A stretch of 64,000 bases of DNA from Salarchaeum sp. JOR-1 (GCF_007833275.1 NZ_CP042241.1:124001-188000); one strand, 5' to 3'; shown: positions 16,512 through 25,345, counted from the stretch's first letter. Numbers and translations are program-made. Notes: generated by a model not told the origin, from the sequence alone.

Positions 16512-17111
16512 ATGGCAGGCTTCCGCGACTGGGCCCGGGAGAACCCGCGCACGCTCACAATCGCACTCTCGATTCTCGGGTACGCACTCGTGTTCGGCGC
16601 GTTCGGTGGCGTCCTCCCCGTCCCCACCATCGGGAAGGAGACGGTCGACCTGTTCAGCCACCTCATCGCCGCCGTCAACACGCTCGCGCTGAGCGCGCTC
16701 CTCCTCGGCGTCTACCTCGTGAAGCAGCGCCGCCTCCGCCAGCACCGCGCGGCGATGCTCACCGCGTTCTCGCTCATCATGGTCTTCCTCGTGCTCTACC
16801 TCTGGAAGGTCGGCGGCGGCTACGAGAAGGAGATCGTCATCCGACAGGGCCAGTTCCTCGCGGACTACGAGTCCATCGTGTACGGCGCGTACCTCCTGAT
16901 GCTCGCCGTCCACATCTTCCTCTCCGCGGTGTCGGTTCCCGTCGTCCTGCACGCCGTCGTGCTCGGCCTCACCCAGCCCATCGACCGCCTCGGCGACACG
17001 CTCCACCCCCGCGTGGGCCGCATCGCCGCGGCGGCGTGGTCGCTCAGTCTCTTCCTCGGCGTCGTCACGTACTGGATGCTGAACCACGTCTACTCGGCCG
17101 TGCCGCGGTAG
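16512..17111 (+). CDS. DUF420 family membrane protein
   Basis: A 199-residue protein with five or six membrane helices, including GYALVFGAFGGVLPVPTIG, a VDLFSHLIAAVNTLAL segment and a C-terminal VVTYWMLNHVYS. DUF420 proteins are near heme-copper oxidase genes in many genomes and are thought to help oxidase assembly or maturation. Here an oxidase cluster begins about 2 kb downstream. ATG 16512 gives a standard N-terminus; the upstream in-frame residues are basic and unlike it. Confidence 0.85.
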   Translation: MAGFRDWARENPRTLTIALSILGYALVFGAFGGVLPVPTIGKETVDLFSHLIAAVNTLALSALLLGVYLVKQRRLRQHRAAMLTAFSLIMVFLVLYLWKVGGGYEKEIVIRQGQFLADYESIVYGAYLLMLAVHIFLSAVSVPVVLHAVVLGLTQPIDRLGDTLHPRVGRIAAAAWSLSLFLGVVTYWMLNHVYSAVPR

Positions 17112-17134
17112 CTGTCGCTCGCGAGTTGTTAGAG

Positions 17135-17206
17135 TAGACGGGGTAGGTCGGCCGGTGCGTGACCCGCGAGGCGGGCTGAAAGGTGACCGACAGACCGTGC
17201 CGTCTA
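17135..17206. ncRNA. long imperfect hairpin between convergent genes, possible structured RNA
   Basis: TAGACGG (17135-17141) pairs with CCGTCTA (17200-17206), GGT (17142-17144) with ACC (17194-17196) and GTCGG (17147-17151) with CCGAC (17187-17191); AG faces AG between the last two, allowing tandem G-A pairs on the plus strand. An inner hairpin CCCGC-GAG-GCGGG (17163-17175) tops it, flanked by TGA and CTGA. It has no T tract, unlike a terminator. It matches no tRNA, RNase P or SRP RNA. The strand is unknown. Confidence 0.4.
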
Positions 17207-17245
17207 TCTGAGTTAGCGGGACGCCACGGATAACCCCTCCGATAC

Positions 17246-17989
17246 CTACTCGCGCCACGGGAGCGCGTACACGCCGGCGAGGAACGCGAGCGCGGCGAGC
17301 GCGAGCGTGACAGCGAACTCGGGAGTGGGGTCGCCGCCGGTGTAGGTCGCGGCGCGGACGCCGCGCGCGAAGTACGTGAGCGGACTGAGGTTCAGGAGCG
17401 GGACGAACCACTCGGGGAGCGCCGCGGGGCTGACGAACGTATCGGAGAGGAAGAGGAGCGGGAGGGCGACGCCGTTCGACATGGAGATCGCGCCGTCCTG
17501 CGAGTCGGCGAGACTCCCGAGCACCGCGCCGATACCGCAGAACAGCACCGATGCAGTGGGGACGAAGACGGCGAGCCACGGACTGAGCGCGAAGTCCGCG
17601 CCGGTGGCGGCGAGCGCGCCGACGAGCACGGCGCACGCGGCGGCGATGAGCGCGGCGTTCACGAGCGTGTGCGCCGCGAGCCACTCCCAGGCCGCGAGCG
17701 GCGTCGTAGAGAGTTTCTCGAAGCGCGCACCCTCCCGGTGTCGGGCGACCGTGCTCCCCACTCGGGAGAGCGGCGTGAACAGGACGACGGTGGCGAGGTA
17801 TGCGGGGACGTAGTAGCCCGGCGGCTGCGAGAAGAGTCCCGTGCCGCCGCCCCCGGTGCGAACCAGACCGGCGAAGATGACGATGAGGAGGACGGGGAAG
17901 AAAAACGTGAAGAACACCGCCGTCCGCCGCCGCAGGAACGATTTCAGGGACGCGCGGAACTCCGCGCGGACGCGGTCGATCGAACTCAC
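17246..17989 (-). CDS. ABC-2 type transporter permease
   Basis: A 247-residue membrane protein with about six helices and the ABC-2 exporter pattern: an N-terminal cytoplasmic RVRAEFRASLKSFLRRR, then alternating hydrophobic stretches, and NLSPLTYFARGVRAATY before the last helices. The start is a GTG whose TGA overlap (GTGA) is with the ATPase gene directly upstream, so ATPase and permease form one exporter. Substrate unknown. Position next to ctaAB is common in haloarchaea and hints at a link with oxidase or heme biogenesis, but this is inference. Confidence 0.85.
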   Translation of the reverse strand: MSSIDRVRAEFRASLKSFLRRRTAVFFTFFFPVLLIVIFAGLVRTGGGGTGLFSQPPGYYVPAYLATVVLFTPLSRVGSTVARHREGARFEKLSTTPLAAWEWLAAHTLVNAALIAAACAVLVGALAATGADFALSPWLAVFVPTASVLFCGIGAVLGSLADSQDGAISMSNGVALPLLFLSDTFVSPAALPEWFVPLLNLSPLTYFARGVRAATYTGGDPTPEFAVTLALAALAFLAGVYALPWRE

Positions 17990-18918
17990 CGAACCACCTC
18001 CGCATCGCCCGTCCGTCGGTCCGCCAGCTCGTGTGCCGTGTCGTCGGCGAGCGCGAGGTAGACGTCTTCGAGGTCGGGTTCGCGCCACGCCACCGCGCCG
18101 AACGCGAGACCGCGGGACTCGAACGCGGAGACGACTCCGCCGATGTCGGTCGCGGGCACGCCCTCGAACACGAGCCCGTCGTCGGTTGCGCGCGGCGCGA
18201 AGTCGCTCCCGGCGAACGCGTCAGGATCCGCGTCGGTCTCGACGACGACTCGGCTCTCGCCCCCGTACTCGGCGACGAGGCTCTCGGGGTCGCCCGTCGC
18301 GACGAGACGACCGTCCGCGAGCAGGCCGACGGTGTCGGCGAGACGCTCCGCTTCGGCCATGTAGTGCGTTGTGAGGAAGATGGTGGTGCCGGCGTCCGCG
18401 AGCGATTCGAAGACGCTCCAGAGGTCGCGGCGGCCGGCGGGATCCACGCCCGTGGTCGGTTCGTCAACGAACAATACGTCGGGGTCGTTCACGAGCGCGC
18501 ACGCGACGGCGGTGCGGCGCTGTTCGCCGCCGGAGAGGTCGCCGTACCAGGTGTCCGTCTCCGGGTCGACGCCGACCTCGCGCAGGGCGTCGGCGGGGTC
18601 GCGGGCGTCCTCGTAGAGGCCGGCGTAGTACGCGACGAGTTCGCGGGGCGTGAGGCGGTCCGGCGGGTCGAACGACTGCGGGAGCAGTCCGAGGCGTTCG
18701 CGGCCCGACTCGCGGGGCGACTCGCCGAGCAGCGACACCGACCCCGTGTCGGGTGTAGCGGTGCCGGTGAGACACCGGACGAGCGTGGTCTTCCCCGCGC
18801 CGTTCGGGCCGATGAGCGCGAACACCTCGCCGGGAGGCAGGGCGAGGGAGACGCCGTCGAGCGCGCGCGTCCCGTCGTACGACTTCGACACGTCGTCCGC
18901 GGCGACGACCGGTTCCAT
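17986..18918 (-). CDS. ABC transporter ATP-binding protein
   Basis: A 310-residue ATPase. Walker A is GPNGAGKTT (37-45), the signature LSGGEQRR is near 135, and Walker B is DVLFVDEPTTG near 155, with the switch histidine in TTHYM. The C-terminal 80 residues form a regulatory domain of the drug-exporter (DrrA/NatA-like) type. It overlaps the permease start by GTGA. It begins 39 bases beyond the 3' end of ctaAB on the same strand, so all three may share a transcript. Confidence 0.92.
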   Translation of the reverse strand: MEPVVAADDVSKSYDGTRALDGVSLALPPGEVFALIGPNGAGKTTLVRCLTGTATPDTGSVSLLGESPRESGRERLGLLPQSFDPPDRLTPRELVAYYAGLYEDARDPADALREVGVDPETDTWYGDLSGGEQRRTAVACALVNDPDVLFVDEPTTGVDPAGRRDLWSVFESLADAGTTIFLTTHYMAEAERLADTVGLLADGRLVATGDPESLVAEYGGESRVVVETDADPDAFAGSDFAPRATDDGLVFEGVPATDIGGVVSAFESRGLAFGAVAWREPDLEDVYLALADDTAHELADRRTGDAEVVR

Positions 18919-18956
18919 GCGCGAGGCTAACGCGAATGCGGCACTAAGGGTTCCGA

Positions 18957-20345
18957 TTAGAGGACGAGGAGGGCGTCCGCGGCGATGGCGACGAGCACCG
19001 CGCCGAGGTAGGCGTTCGACGCGTGGAACGCCCGCATCGCGGCGGAGCGGTCGCGCTCGCGGTGGAGGCGGACGACCATCCAGAGGAAGAGCGCGCCGAG
19101 ACCGAGGCTGGTGGCGGCGAACAGGAAGCCGAGGCGGGACACCCACGCGAGCACGGCGGCGGCCATCAGGGTCGCGCCGAGGTAGTAGACGATGTGTTTC
19201 CGGGTGGGGGCGTCGCCGCGGACGACGGGCATCATCGGGAACCCGCCGCGGGCGTAGTCGTCCTTGTAGGCGAGCGCGAGGTTGTAGAAGTGCGCGGGCG
19301 TCCAGAGGAAGATGACGCCGGCGAGCGCGAGCGCGGGGAGTTCGATGGCGTTCGCGACGGCGACCCAGCCGATGAGCGCGGGGAGCGCGCCCGCGACTCC
19401 GCCGATGACGGTGTTCTGCACCGTGTTCGGCTTGAGGACGAGCGTGTACACGACGGAGTAGAAGAGGATGGCGGCGACGCCGAGGCCGGCGGCGAGGAGG
19501 TTGAGGTGGAGGAACGCCCACACGGACGCAGCGGCGAGGAAGACGCCCCACGCGACCGCGTTCCGAACCGGCACTTCGTCGGTGACGGTCGGGCGGTCGT
19601 TCGTGCGGTTCATCTTCTCGTCGATGTCGCGTTCGAGCACGTGATTGAACGTCCCGCTCGCGCCGATGGAGAGCACGCCGCCGAGGAACGTCCAGAACAC
19701 GGTTTCGACGCCGAGCCCGGGGCCGGCGGCGAGCGCCATTCCCGCGCCGGCGACGAGGCAGAGCAGCCACATCAGCCGGGGTTTCATCAGGCGGAAGTAG
19801 GCGTACGCCGTCGCGACCGGGCCGGACACCGTAATCGCGGGGTCGGGGTCGGCGTCGCCCTCGCGGGGTTCGGACTCGCTGGACGGGAGGTCGGCGGTCT
19901 GCGCTTCGAGCGTCCACGCGAGCGCGAGGACGAGCCCAGCGAAGATAGCGAGACCGACGACGAGGTGGAGGGCGGACACGGTCGCGGGCGTTCCGGAGAC
20001 GGCGGCGAACGCGCCGATGCCTATCTGGAGGGGGTAGAGGAGGACGGCACCGGCGATGGCGGCCTGGACGCGCCGCGGTTCGTCGTTGTACCACGCGAGC
20101 GCGAGCGTCGCGAGCACGAGCACGGCGACGAGCGCAGCGGTCAGTCGATGCCCCCAGACGATGGCGAGGTCGAACGAGGACACCCGGAGCCACTGGCCGC
20201 CGCACGCCGGCCACGTCGTGCACGACCGCGCGGCGTCCGTGATGGCTGTCGTCGCACCCACGACGACGAGTGCGTACACGCCCATCGTCGTTGCGACGAG
20301 CAGCCGCGTGAACCGAACGCGCGCGTCCGACGAAGTTAGGGACAC
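18957..20345 (-). CDS. ctaB: CtaA-like domain fused to heme o synthase (protoheme farnesyltransferase, CtaB)
   Basis: A 462-residue membrane protein. Residues 1-150 resemble half of heme A synthase (COX15/CtaA), with heme-binding histidine candidates H66 and H127. Residues 175-462 are a UbiA prenyltransferase with N234-HVLERD-ID (D240, D242) and RTNDRP (247-252), which farnesylates heme b. The start is GTG. Such fusions are typical of haloarchaea. It supplies heme for the oxidase encoded next to it and is divergent from coxB. Confidence 0.92.
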   Translation of the reverse strand: MSLTSSDARVRFTRLLVATTMGVYALVVVGATTAITDAARSCTTWPACGGQWLRVSSFDLAIVWGHRLTAALVAVLVLATLALAWYNDEPRRVQAAIAGAVLLYPLQIGIGAFAAVSGTPATVSALHLVVGLAIFAGLVLALAWTLEAQTADLPSSESEPREGDADPDPAITVSGPVATAYAYFRLMKPRLMWLLCLVAGAGMALAAGPGLGVETVFWTFLGGVLSIGASGTFNHVLERDIDEKMNRTNDRPTVTDEVPVRNAVAWGVFLAAASVWAFLHLNLLAAGLGVAAILFYSVVYTLVLKPNTVQNTVIGGVAGALPALIGWVAVANAIELPALALAGVIFLWTPAHFYNLALAYKDDYARGGFPMMPVVRGDAPTRKHIVYYLGATLMAAAVLAWVSRLGFLFAATSLGLGALFLWMVVRLHRERDRSAAMRAFHASNAYLGAVLVAIAADALLVL

Positions 20346-20418
20346 GGTTCTCGTCTAGGGATTGCGCGTCCCCGTACTTGTACTGCCCGCTTGCTTCTCG
20401 ATACCCGGAAGACAGCAG

Positions 20419-20427
20419 TATTATTAA
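20419..20427 (+). promoter_or_regulatory. TATA box of coxB
   Basis: TATTATTAA lies 26-34 bases before the coxB ATG (20453) in a locally AT-rich stretch, the spacing expected for a leaderless or nearly leaderless haloarchaeal transcript. Confidence 0.6.
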
Positions 20428-20452
20428 CCCAGTTCCCCAACCATAGACCTAT

Positions 20453-21241
20453 ATGAGAGGAAAGCGGTTGGTCTCCCGGACGGTGGCGGGACTCGGGTTG
20501 CTCGCGCTCGCTGTCGCGCCCGCGGCGGCAGCCCCCTCGAACTCCCTGGACGCGATCACCAGCGTAGGAAACGTCCTGCTCGCGGCCGCGCTCCCGATTA
20601 CGATTCTCGTCGAGGCCGCGCTCTTCTACACCGTCTGGAAGTTCCGGAAATCCGACGAACCGAAACCGACGAAGGAGAACCGGCGGCTCGAAATCACGTG
20701 GACCGCCGCGACCGCGGTAGTTCTGCTGTTCGTCGGGATCGCCGCGTACGGCGGGCTCGCCGCGCCCGGCGTCACCACGACGGGTGACACGGTAAACGAA
20801 ACGATGGCCGAGGAGAACCCAGTCGTCGTGGACGTCATCGCCTACCAGTGGGGCTGGCGGTTCGAGTACCCGGTCGATAACGAGACGGTGACCGTCAACG
20901 GAACCGAGCAGACGCTCACGAACTTCACGGTGAGCAGCCAGATGGTACTGCCCGACGACCGCACGGTCGTCCTCCGCCTGCACAGCGAGGACGTGGTGCA
21001 CGCGGTGCACGTGCCCGATCTCGGACTGAAGCAGGACGTGATGCCGTCGCGCGTGAACGTCTTACAGACGACGCTCACGGACGCGGAGCGCGACCGGCCG
21101 TACGTGCTCTACTGCGCCGAGTTCTGTGGCGCGGCGCACTCCCAGATGCTCGGGTCGGTGAAGGTCGTCAGCCAGTCCGAGTACGAGCAGTTCCTCGCGG
21201 CGAACGGCGCGACGAACACCACCGCGAACGCGAGCGCGTAA
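20453..21241 (+). CDS. coxB: cytochrome c oxidase subunit II
   Basis: A 262-residue CuA subunit. It has an N-terminal signal or anchor (about 7-27), two membrane helices (about 38-62 and 82-104) and an extracellular cupredoxin domain. The CuA ligands are H183 in VVHAVHVPDL and C221, E223, C225, H229 and M232 in CAEFCGAAHSQM; the aromatic YQWGW (131-135) is the electron entry region. It passes electrons to subunit I (25.3 kb). Confidence 0.96.
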   Translation: MRGKRLVSRTVAGLGLLALAVAPAAAAPSNSLDAITSVGNVLLAAALPITILVEAALFYTVWKFRKSDEPKPTKENRRLEITWTAATAVVLLFVGIAAYGGLAAPGVTTTGDTVNETMAEENPVVVDVIAYQWGWRFEYPVDNETVTVNGTEQTLTNFTVSSQMVLPDDRTVVLRLHSEDVVHAVHVPDLGLKQDVMPSRVNVLQTTLTDAERDRPYVLYCAEFCGAAHSQMLGSVKVVSQSEYEQFLAANGATNTTANASA

Positions 21242-21320
21242 CGCGGCCTCGCCGCCTCGTTTCTTCTCGATTCTCGCTGCCGACAGCAGGCACTTGCCTA
21301 TGCGCTGACTACCGGCCGGT

Positions 21321-21962
21321 ATGCGCGTACTCGTTACCGGCGCACACGGACAGGTCGGACGGCACGTCGTCAGATCACTCGCGAACCACTCGCGTCACGA
21401 GGCGGTGGGACTCGTCAGGAAACCCGAGTACGTCGACGACGTAGCGTCGTGGGGCGGCGATCCCGTTCGGGGTGACGTGACGGACCGGGAGAGCCTCGAC
21501 GCGGCGCTCGGGGAGTGCGACGGCGTCGTGTTCGCCGCGGGGTCGAGCGGCGAGGACGTCTGGGGCGTCGACCGGGACGGCGCGATCTCCTGCGTGGACG
21601 CCGCCGAAACCGCGGACGCGGAGCGTTTCGTGATGCTGTCTGCGATGAACGCCGACCGCCCCGAGGAGAGTCCCGAGGCGCTCCGAGAGTACTTGCGGGC
21701 GAAGGCCGAGGCGGACGACTACCTCCGCGACAGCACGCTCACGTACACGGTCGTGCGGCCGGGCGCGCTCACCGACGACCGCGGCACGGGACGAGTTCGG
21801 GTCGGCGCGAACCTCGACCGGGGCGACGCCACGATTCCGCGTGCGGACACCGCCACCACGCTCGTCGAAGCGCTCACGGTTCCGGAGACGCACGGCGAGA
21901 CGTTCGAGCTTCTGAGCGGGGACACGCCCATCGAGGCGGCGCTCCGCGGTCTCGATAGCTAG
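21321..21962 (+). CDS. NAD(P)-binding atypical short-chain dehydrogenase (NmrA/YwnB-like)
   Basis: A 213-residue Rossmann-fold protein with the GxxGxxG motif in VTGAHGQVGRH (5-15), a DVTDRESL segment, FVMLSAMNAD and TVVRPGALTDD. It lacks the SDR YxxxK catalytic pair, as usual for this atypical group. It is a predicted NAD(P)-dependent sugar epimerase or reductase-like protein of unknown substrate. It stands alone between coxB and coxC, and its stop is 92 bases from the convergent coxC. Confidence 0.85.
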   Translation: MRVLVTGAHGQVGRHVVRSLANHSRHEAVGLVRKPEYVDDVASWGGDPVRGDVTDRESLDAALGECDGVVFAAGSSGEDVWGVDRDGAISCVDAAETADAERFVMLSAMNADRPEESPEALREYLRAKAEADDYLRDSTLTYTVVRPGALTDDRGTGRVRVGANLDRGDATIPRADTATTLVEALTVPETHGETFELLSGDTPIEAALRGLDS

Positions 21963-22054
21963 AAGACGCCTCCGGGTTCTTCGACGGCGAACGGCGCGCT
22001 CCGAGGGTGCTCGCGCTGGTAGTGACGGAAGTGATGAGCGGAGAAAGACCGCGG

Positions 22055-22927
22055 TTAGAGGTTGACGCTGAGTTCGGTTCCGATCTGGCCGCCGACGTAG
22101 AGCGCGAGCACGAGGAAGATCCAGACCGCGTCCACGAAGTGCCAGTACCAGGAGACGGTGGTAACTGCGGCGTGACGGTCGCTGGAGAACTGACCGCGGA
22201 GCGCGCGGAAGAGGACGATTGCGATGAGGAGCGTTCCGAGCGTCACGTGGAGGCCGTGAAGGCCAGTGAGGCCGAAGAAGGCGCTACCGAATATTCCCGT
22301 GGTGAGCGTGAAGCCCTCGTGGACGATGAACTCGTAGTACTCGTAGACCTGGCCGCCGAGGAAGACGATGCCGAGGAGGAGCGTGATGGCGAGGCCGGCG
22401 ACGAACCCGCGGTGGTCGTCCTTCGCGAGGCGTTTTTCAGCCCAGTGGAAGGTGAAACTGGAGAGGATGAGGAGGAACGTGTTCACGACGACGAGCGACC
22501 CGAAGATGCCGCCGTGCGGGAGCGTCCCTTCACCCCAGGCGCCGGAACGGATGAAGAAGTAGTACGCGAATCCGGAGCCGAACGTGGCGATGTCGGTCGT
22601 AAGGAACAACACCATCCCCCAGCGCAGGCTCGACCCATCGTTGTGGGATTCGTTCTCCCAGAACTTGTACGCGAACGCGTGGTACATCCAGCCGAACAGT
22701 CCTATGACGAACACGACGGCGGAGGCGCCGAACACCGCGAGCCCGGGTGTCGTGCTGCCGAGGAGGTTGTTCTCGCCGTGCGCGAACACGTACAGCATCG
22801 CGCCGAGGTAGAGGCCGCTCGCGCCGATAGCGCCGATAAAGGGCCACCAGCTTGCTTCGCCGTACCCGCGCGGGAAATCACGGACGGCTGGCAGGAAGCC
22901 GTGTCCACCTGACTCGTCTGCGGTCAT
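22055..22927 (-). CDS. coxC: cytochrome c oxidase subunit III
   Basis: A 290-residue seven-helix membrane protein of the CoxC family. Landmarks are WWPFIGAIGASGLYLGAMLY, SLRWGMVLFLTTDIATFGSGFAYYF, FTLTTGIFGSAFFGLTGLHGLHV (two overlapping family motifs) and the C-terminal SWYWHFVDAVWIFLVLALY. It stabilises the oxidase core but carries no metal. It is on the strand opposite to coxB and coxA, so oxidase subunits come from at least three transcripts. Confidence 0.95.
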   Translation of the reverse strand: MTADESGGHGFLPAVRDFPRGYGEASWWPFIGAIGASGLYLGAMLYVFAHGENNLLGSTTPGLAVFGASAVVFVIGLFGWMYHAFAYKFWENESHNDGSSLRWGMVLFLTTDIATFGSGFAYYFFIRSGAWGEGTLPHGGIFGSLVVVNTFLLILSSFTFHWAEKRLAKDDHRGFVAGLAITLLLGIVFLGGQVYEYYEFIVHEGFTLTTGIFGSAFFGLTGLHGLHVTLGTLLIAIVLFRALRGQFSSDRHAAVTTVSWYWHFVDAVWIFLVLALYVGGQIGTELSVNL

Positions 22928-23013
22928 ATAGCCGGCTGTTGTTCGGCGACCACCAAAAAGCCTCCCAACCGCGTTTCGAAACCGACAGTACCCGGGCGGG
23001 CGAAGGGAGAGCT

Positions 23014-24384
23014 ATGAGTGGCCGGCTGCGCGCCGTCACGGGAACCGCTGCGGCGGCGAGTGCGCTCGTCGCGTACACGGGCACTGCGCTCGCGCACGCG
23101 GGCGGCCTGTCAGGCGCGGCACCGGAGCGGATGGCGGTGCCGACGTGGCTGTTCCTGTTCACCGGCGGCGGGGTCGTCGGCGCGTCCTTCCTCCTCGCGA
23201 GTTTCGCGACGGATCGCGCGTTCATCGAGCACGTCCACGAACTCGGCCGGCGCGTCCGGGTTCCAGGGTCGGCGCTCGCCTGGGCCGGCCGGGTCGTCGG
23301 CCTCGGCGGACTGCTGCTCGTCGTCGTTTCCGGCTTCTTCGGGCCGACCGCACCGATGGCGTCCGCGGCCATCGTGGTGGTGTGGGCGGGCTGGTGGGCG
23401 GGATACGCGATGACGACGTACCTCGTCGGGAACACGTGGCCCGCGGTCGACCCGTTCCGAACGCTCGCGCGCCCGCTCGGAGACGGCGTCCGAGAGTACC
23501 CCGAACGGTTGGGCGCGTGGCCGAGCGTCGCGTTCCTCCTCGTGCTCGTCTACGTGGAGGTGACGAGTCCGCTCGCGGACGATCCGCGCGTCCTCGCCGT
23601 CGTCGCGCTCGCCTACCTCGCGGTCGCGCTCGCCGGAAGCGCCGTCTTCGGCGTTACGGACTGGTTCGAACGCGTCGACCCCATCTCCCGCATCTTCCGG
23701 CTGTACGGCGCGGTCGCGCCCGTCACGCGCACCGGCGACGGCCTCAGCCTGCGGTTGCCGGGTGCGGGCCTCGTCGACGACCTGCTCGCAGACCGCTCGG
23801 AGGTCGGGTTCGTCGTCGCGCTCGTCTGGGCGACCACGTTCGACGGCCTCACGTCCACGCCCGCCTGGACCGCCCTCGCGGACGCGGTCGTTCCCGCGGG
23901 CGTCCCCGCGCCCGTGCTGTACGCGAGCGCGCTCGTCGGCGGCTACCTCGGCTTCCTCGCCGTCTATCGGGCGTCCGCGCGGCTCGCGCGGCGAACCGCG
24001 CCAACCTACGTATCGAGCGCGGACGTCGCGCGGCTGTTCGCCCCCTCGCTGCTCGCGATAGCCGCCGCCTACCACCTCGCGCACTACCTCACGTACTTCC
24101 TCGCGCTCTCCCCCCTGCTCGTGCACGCGCTGGTCACGCCGCTCACCGCCGGCGCGGTGCCCGCCCTCACGATTCCGGGCTGGCTGCAGGCGGTGCCGGT
24201 GGTGTCCGTGCTCGCCGGCCACCTGCTCGCTATCTGGGTCGCGCACAGCATCGCGTTCGAGACGTTCCCGAGTCGGATTCAGGCGCTCCGCAGCCAGTAC
24301 GCGGTTACGCTCGTGATGGTACTGTACACGATGACCAGCCTCTGGATCGTCAGCCAGCCAGACCTTCCCACCCCATACGTATGA
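23014..24384 (+). CDS. large multi-pass membrane protein of the oxidase cluster, unknown function
   Basis: A 456-residue protein with about eleven or twelve hydrophobic segments, starting with a signal-like helix (residues 8-30) ending in ALAHAGG. Histidines in the membrane part (AAYHLAHYLTYF, HLLAIWVAHSIAF) could bind heme or metal, but this is only suggestive. I do not recognise a named family; similar proteins are, as far as I recall, seen beside haloarchaeal cox genes. Its stop overlaps the next gene start (ATGA), so the two products are probably made together. Confidence 0.8.
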   Translation: MSGRLRAVTGTAAAASALVAYTGTALAHAGGLSGAAPERMAVPTWLFLFTGGGVVGASFLLASFATDRAFIEHVHELGRRVRVPGSALAWAGRVVGLGGLLLVVVSGFFGPTAPMASAAIVVVWAGWWAGYAMTTYLVGNTWPAVDPFRTLARPLGDGVREYPERLGAWPSVAFLLVLVYVEVTSPLADDPRVLAVVALAYLAVALAGSAVFGVTDWFERVDPISRIFRLYGAVAPVTRTGDGLSLRLPGAGLVDDLLADRSEVGFVVALVWATTFDGLTSTPAWTALADAVVPAGVPAPVLYASALVGGYLGFLAVYRASARLARRTAPTYVSSADVARLFAPSLLAIAAAYHLAHYLTYFLALSPLLVHALVTPLTAGAVPALTIPGWLQAVPVVSVLAGHLLAIWVAHSIAFETFPSRIQALRSQYAVTLVMVLYTMTSLWIVSQPDLPTPYV

Positions 24385-24638
24385 CTGAAACACACGTCCC
24401 CGAGAACGCCGACGCCGCGACCTGCCCGCACTGCGACGCCGCGTTCCCCACGGAGAAGATCCGGAACCTCCACGTCGGCCGCAGCCACGCGGACGCGATG
24501 AGTGCCGCGGAACGCGACGCCTACGAGGACGCCTATCGCGCGGACGCGGACGACCTCCGACTGTTCCAGTACAAGGCGCTCGGCGCGCTCGTGCTCGTCT
24601 ACTTCTTCTTCCTCATCACGTACGCCGTCGTCGCGTAA
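24381..24638 (+). CDS. C2H2-type zinc-finger protein with C-terminal membrane anchor
   Basis: An 85-residue protein with C15, C18 (CPHC), H31 and H36 forming a classical zinc-finger spacing, then an acidic helix, and a hydrophobic C-terminal helix (about 64-84) ending TYAVVA. It would expose the zinc finger to the cytoplasm from the membrane. It is coupled (ATGA) to the 456-residue membrane protein, suggesting a subunit or an accessory factor for oxidase assembly. Function unknown. Confidence 0.8.
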   Translation: MTETHVPENADAATCPHCDAAFPTEKIRNLHVGRSHADAMSAAERDAYEDAYRADADDLRLFQYKALGALVLVYFFFLITYAVVA

Positions 24639-24676
24639 ACGATGGGTTTTCTAAGCCTCCCGGCGCAATTTGGGGT

Positions 24677-25033
24677 ATGGAAGAACAACCCGGACTGAGC
24701 GACCAGTACCGGCGGTCGAGTCCGTGGCCGATGTTCATCGCACTCGGGTTCGTCCTCTCCGAGCTCGGCATCCTGTTCGGCGGTGTGCTCATCCCCGTCG
24801 CCGTCGGCGGGGTCGTCCTCCTCGAAGCGAGCGTCATCGGCGTGCTCCGAGAGTCCGAGTACGCGTCCTCGATCTGGGCACCCGCCATCGTCGTCGGCGC
24901 GCTGTTCGCGCTCGCTGGCGGCGCGCTCCTCTACTGGGGGCTTCGCATCCGCGCCATCGCCGTCCTCGGGGGTGGCGTCATCGCGGTTCTCGCGGGTATC
25001 GGGTTCTGGCTCGGCGAAACCGGCCGATTCTGA
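24677..25033 (+). CDS. cox-cluster membrane protein (DUF7541-like)
   Basis: A 118-residue protein with four hydrophobic helices (about 18-36, 37-56, 65-85, 90-110) after a polar start MEEQPGLSDQYRRSSPWP. I associate this N-terminal pattern with haloarchaeal 'cox cluster protein' families; a profile search would settle it. It lies on the path from the zinc-finger gene to coxA, all on the plus strand with short gaps. Confidence 0.75.
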   Translation: MEEQPGLSDQYRRSSPWPMFIALGFVLSELGILFGGVLIPVAVGGVVLLEASVIGVLRESEYASSIWAPAIVVGALFALAGGALLYWGLRIRAIAVLGGGVIAVLAGIGFWLGETGRF

Positions 25034-25069
25034 AAAGATATTTCTGTCGGCGGCGCGCACACCCGATTA

Positions 25070-25288
25070 ATGACCGCTGACCTGCTCGATAAGGACGTGC
25101 TCCTCGACCTGACGGTCAACTTCATCCCCCTCGCCATCATCGCGTTCTTCGCCGTGCTGTTCGTCGTGTTCAATCCGTGGGCGAGCGAGGGGCTGTTCGG
25201 GATGGTTCTCCAGATTTCGATTCTGGCGATCTGGTTCGTCGCGCTCGCCATCCTGACGTACGCCGCCGCGAAGCGCATCGAGGACTAG
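25070..25288 (+). CDS. small two-helix membrane protein (DUF6684-like)
   Basis: A 72-residue protein with two membrane helices (about 15-35 and 44-66), joined by NPWASEGLFGM and ending AAAKRIED. It sits 57 bases before coxA. Its size and place suggest a small oxidase subunit, perhaps a counterpart of subunit IV; this is inference. DUF6684 is my recollection of the family name. Confidence 0.75.
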   Translation: MTADLLDKDVLLDLTVNFIPLAIIAFFAVLFVVFNPWASEGLFGMVLQISILAIWFVALAILTYAAAKRIED

Positions 25289-25345
25289 TTCACACACGCA
25301 AGCGGAACCTAACCTTTCTTTACGCTCCGGTTCGGAGTTTCGAAC

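Noticed and set aside
17135-17206. C/D box or H/ACA guide RNA
   Set aside because: CTGA-type D boxes are present, but no proper RTGATGA C box, and no ACA follows the stem at the right distance; I keep it only as an unclassified structured element.
22852-23013. Upstream extension of the 456-residue membrane protein (in-frame ATG at 22852)
   Set aside because: It would overlap the start of divergent coxC and its promoter, and the added residues are basic and unlike the signal-like helix that begins at 23014.
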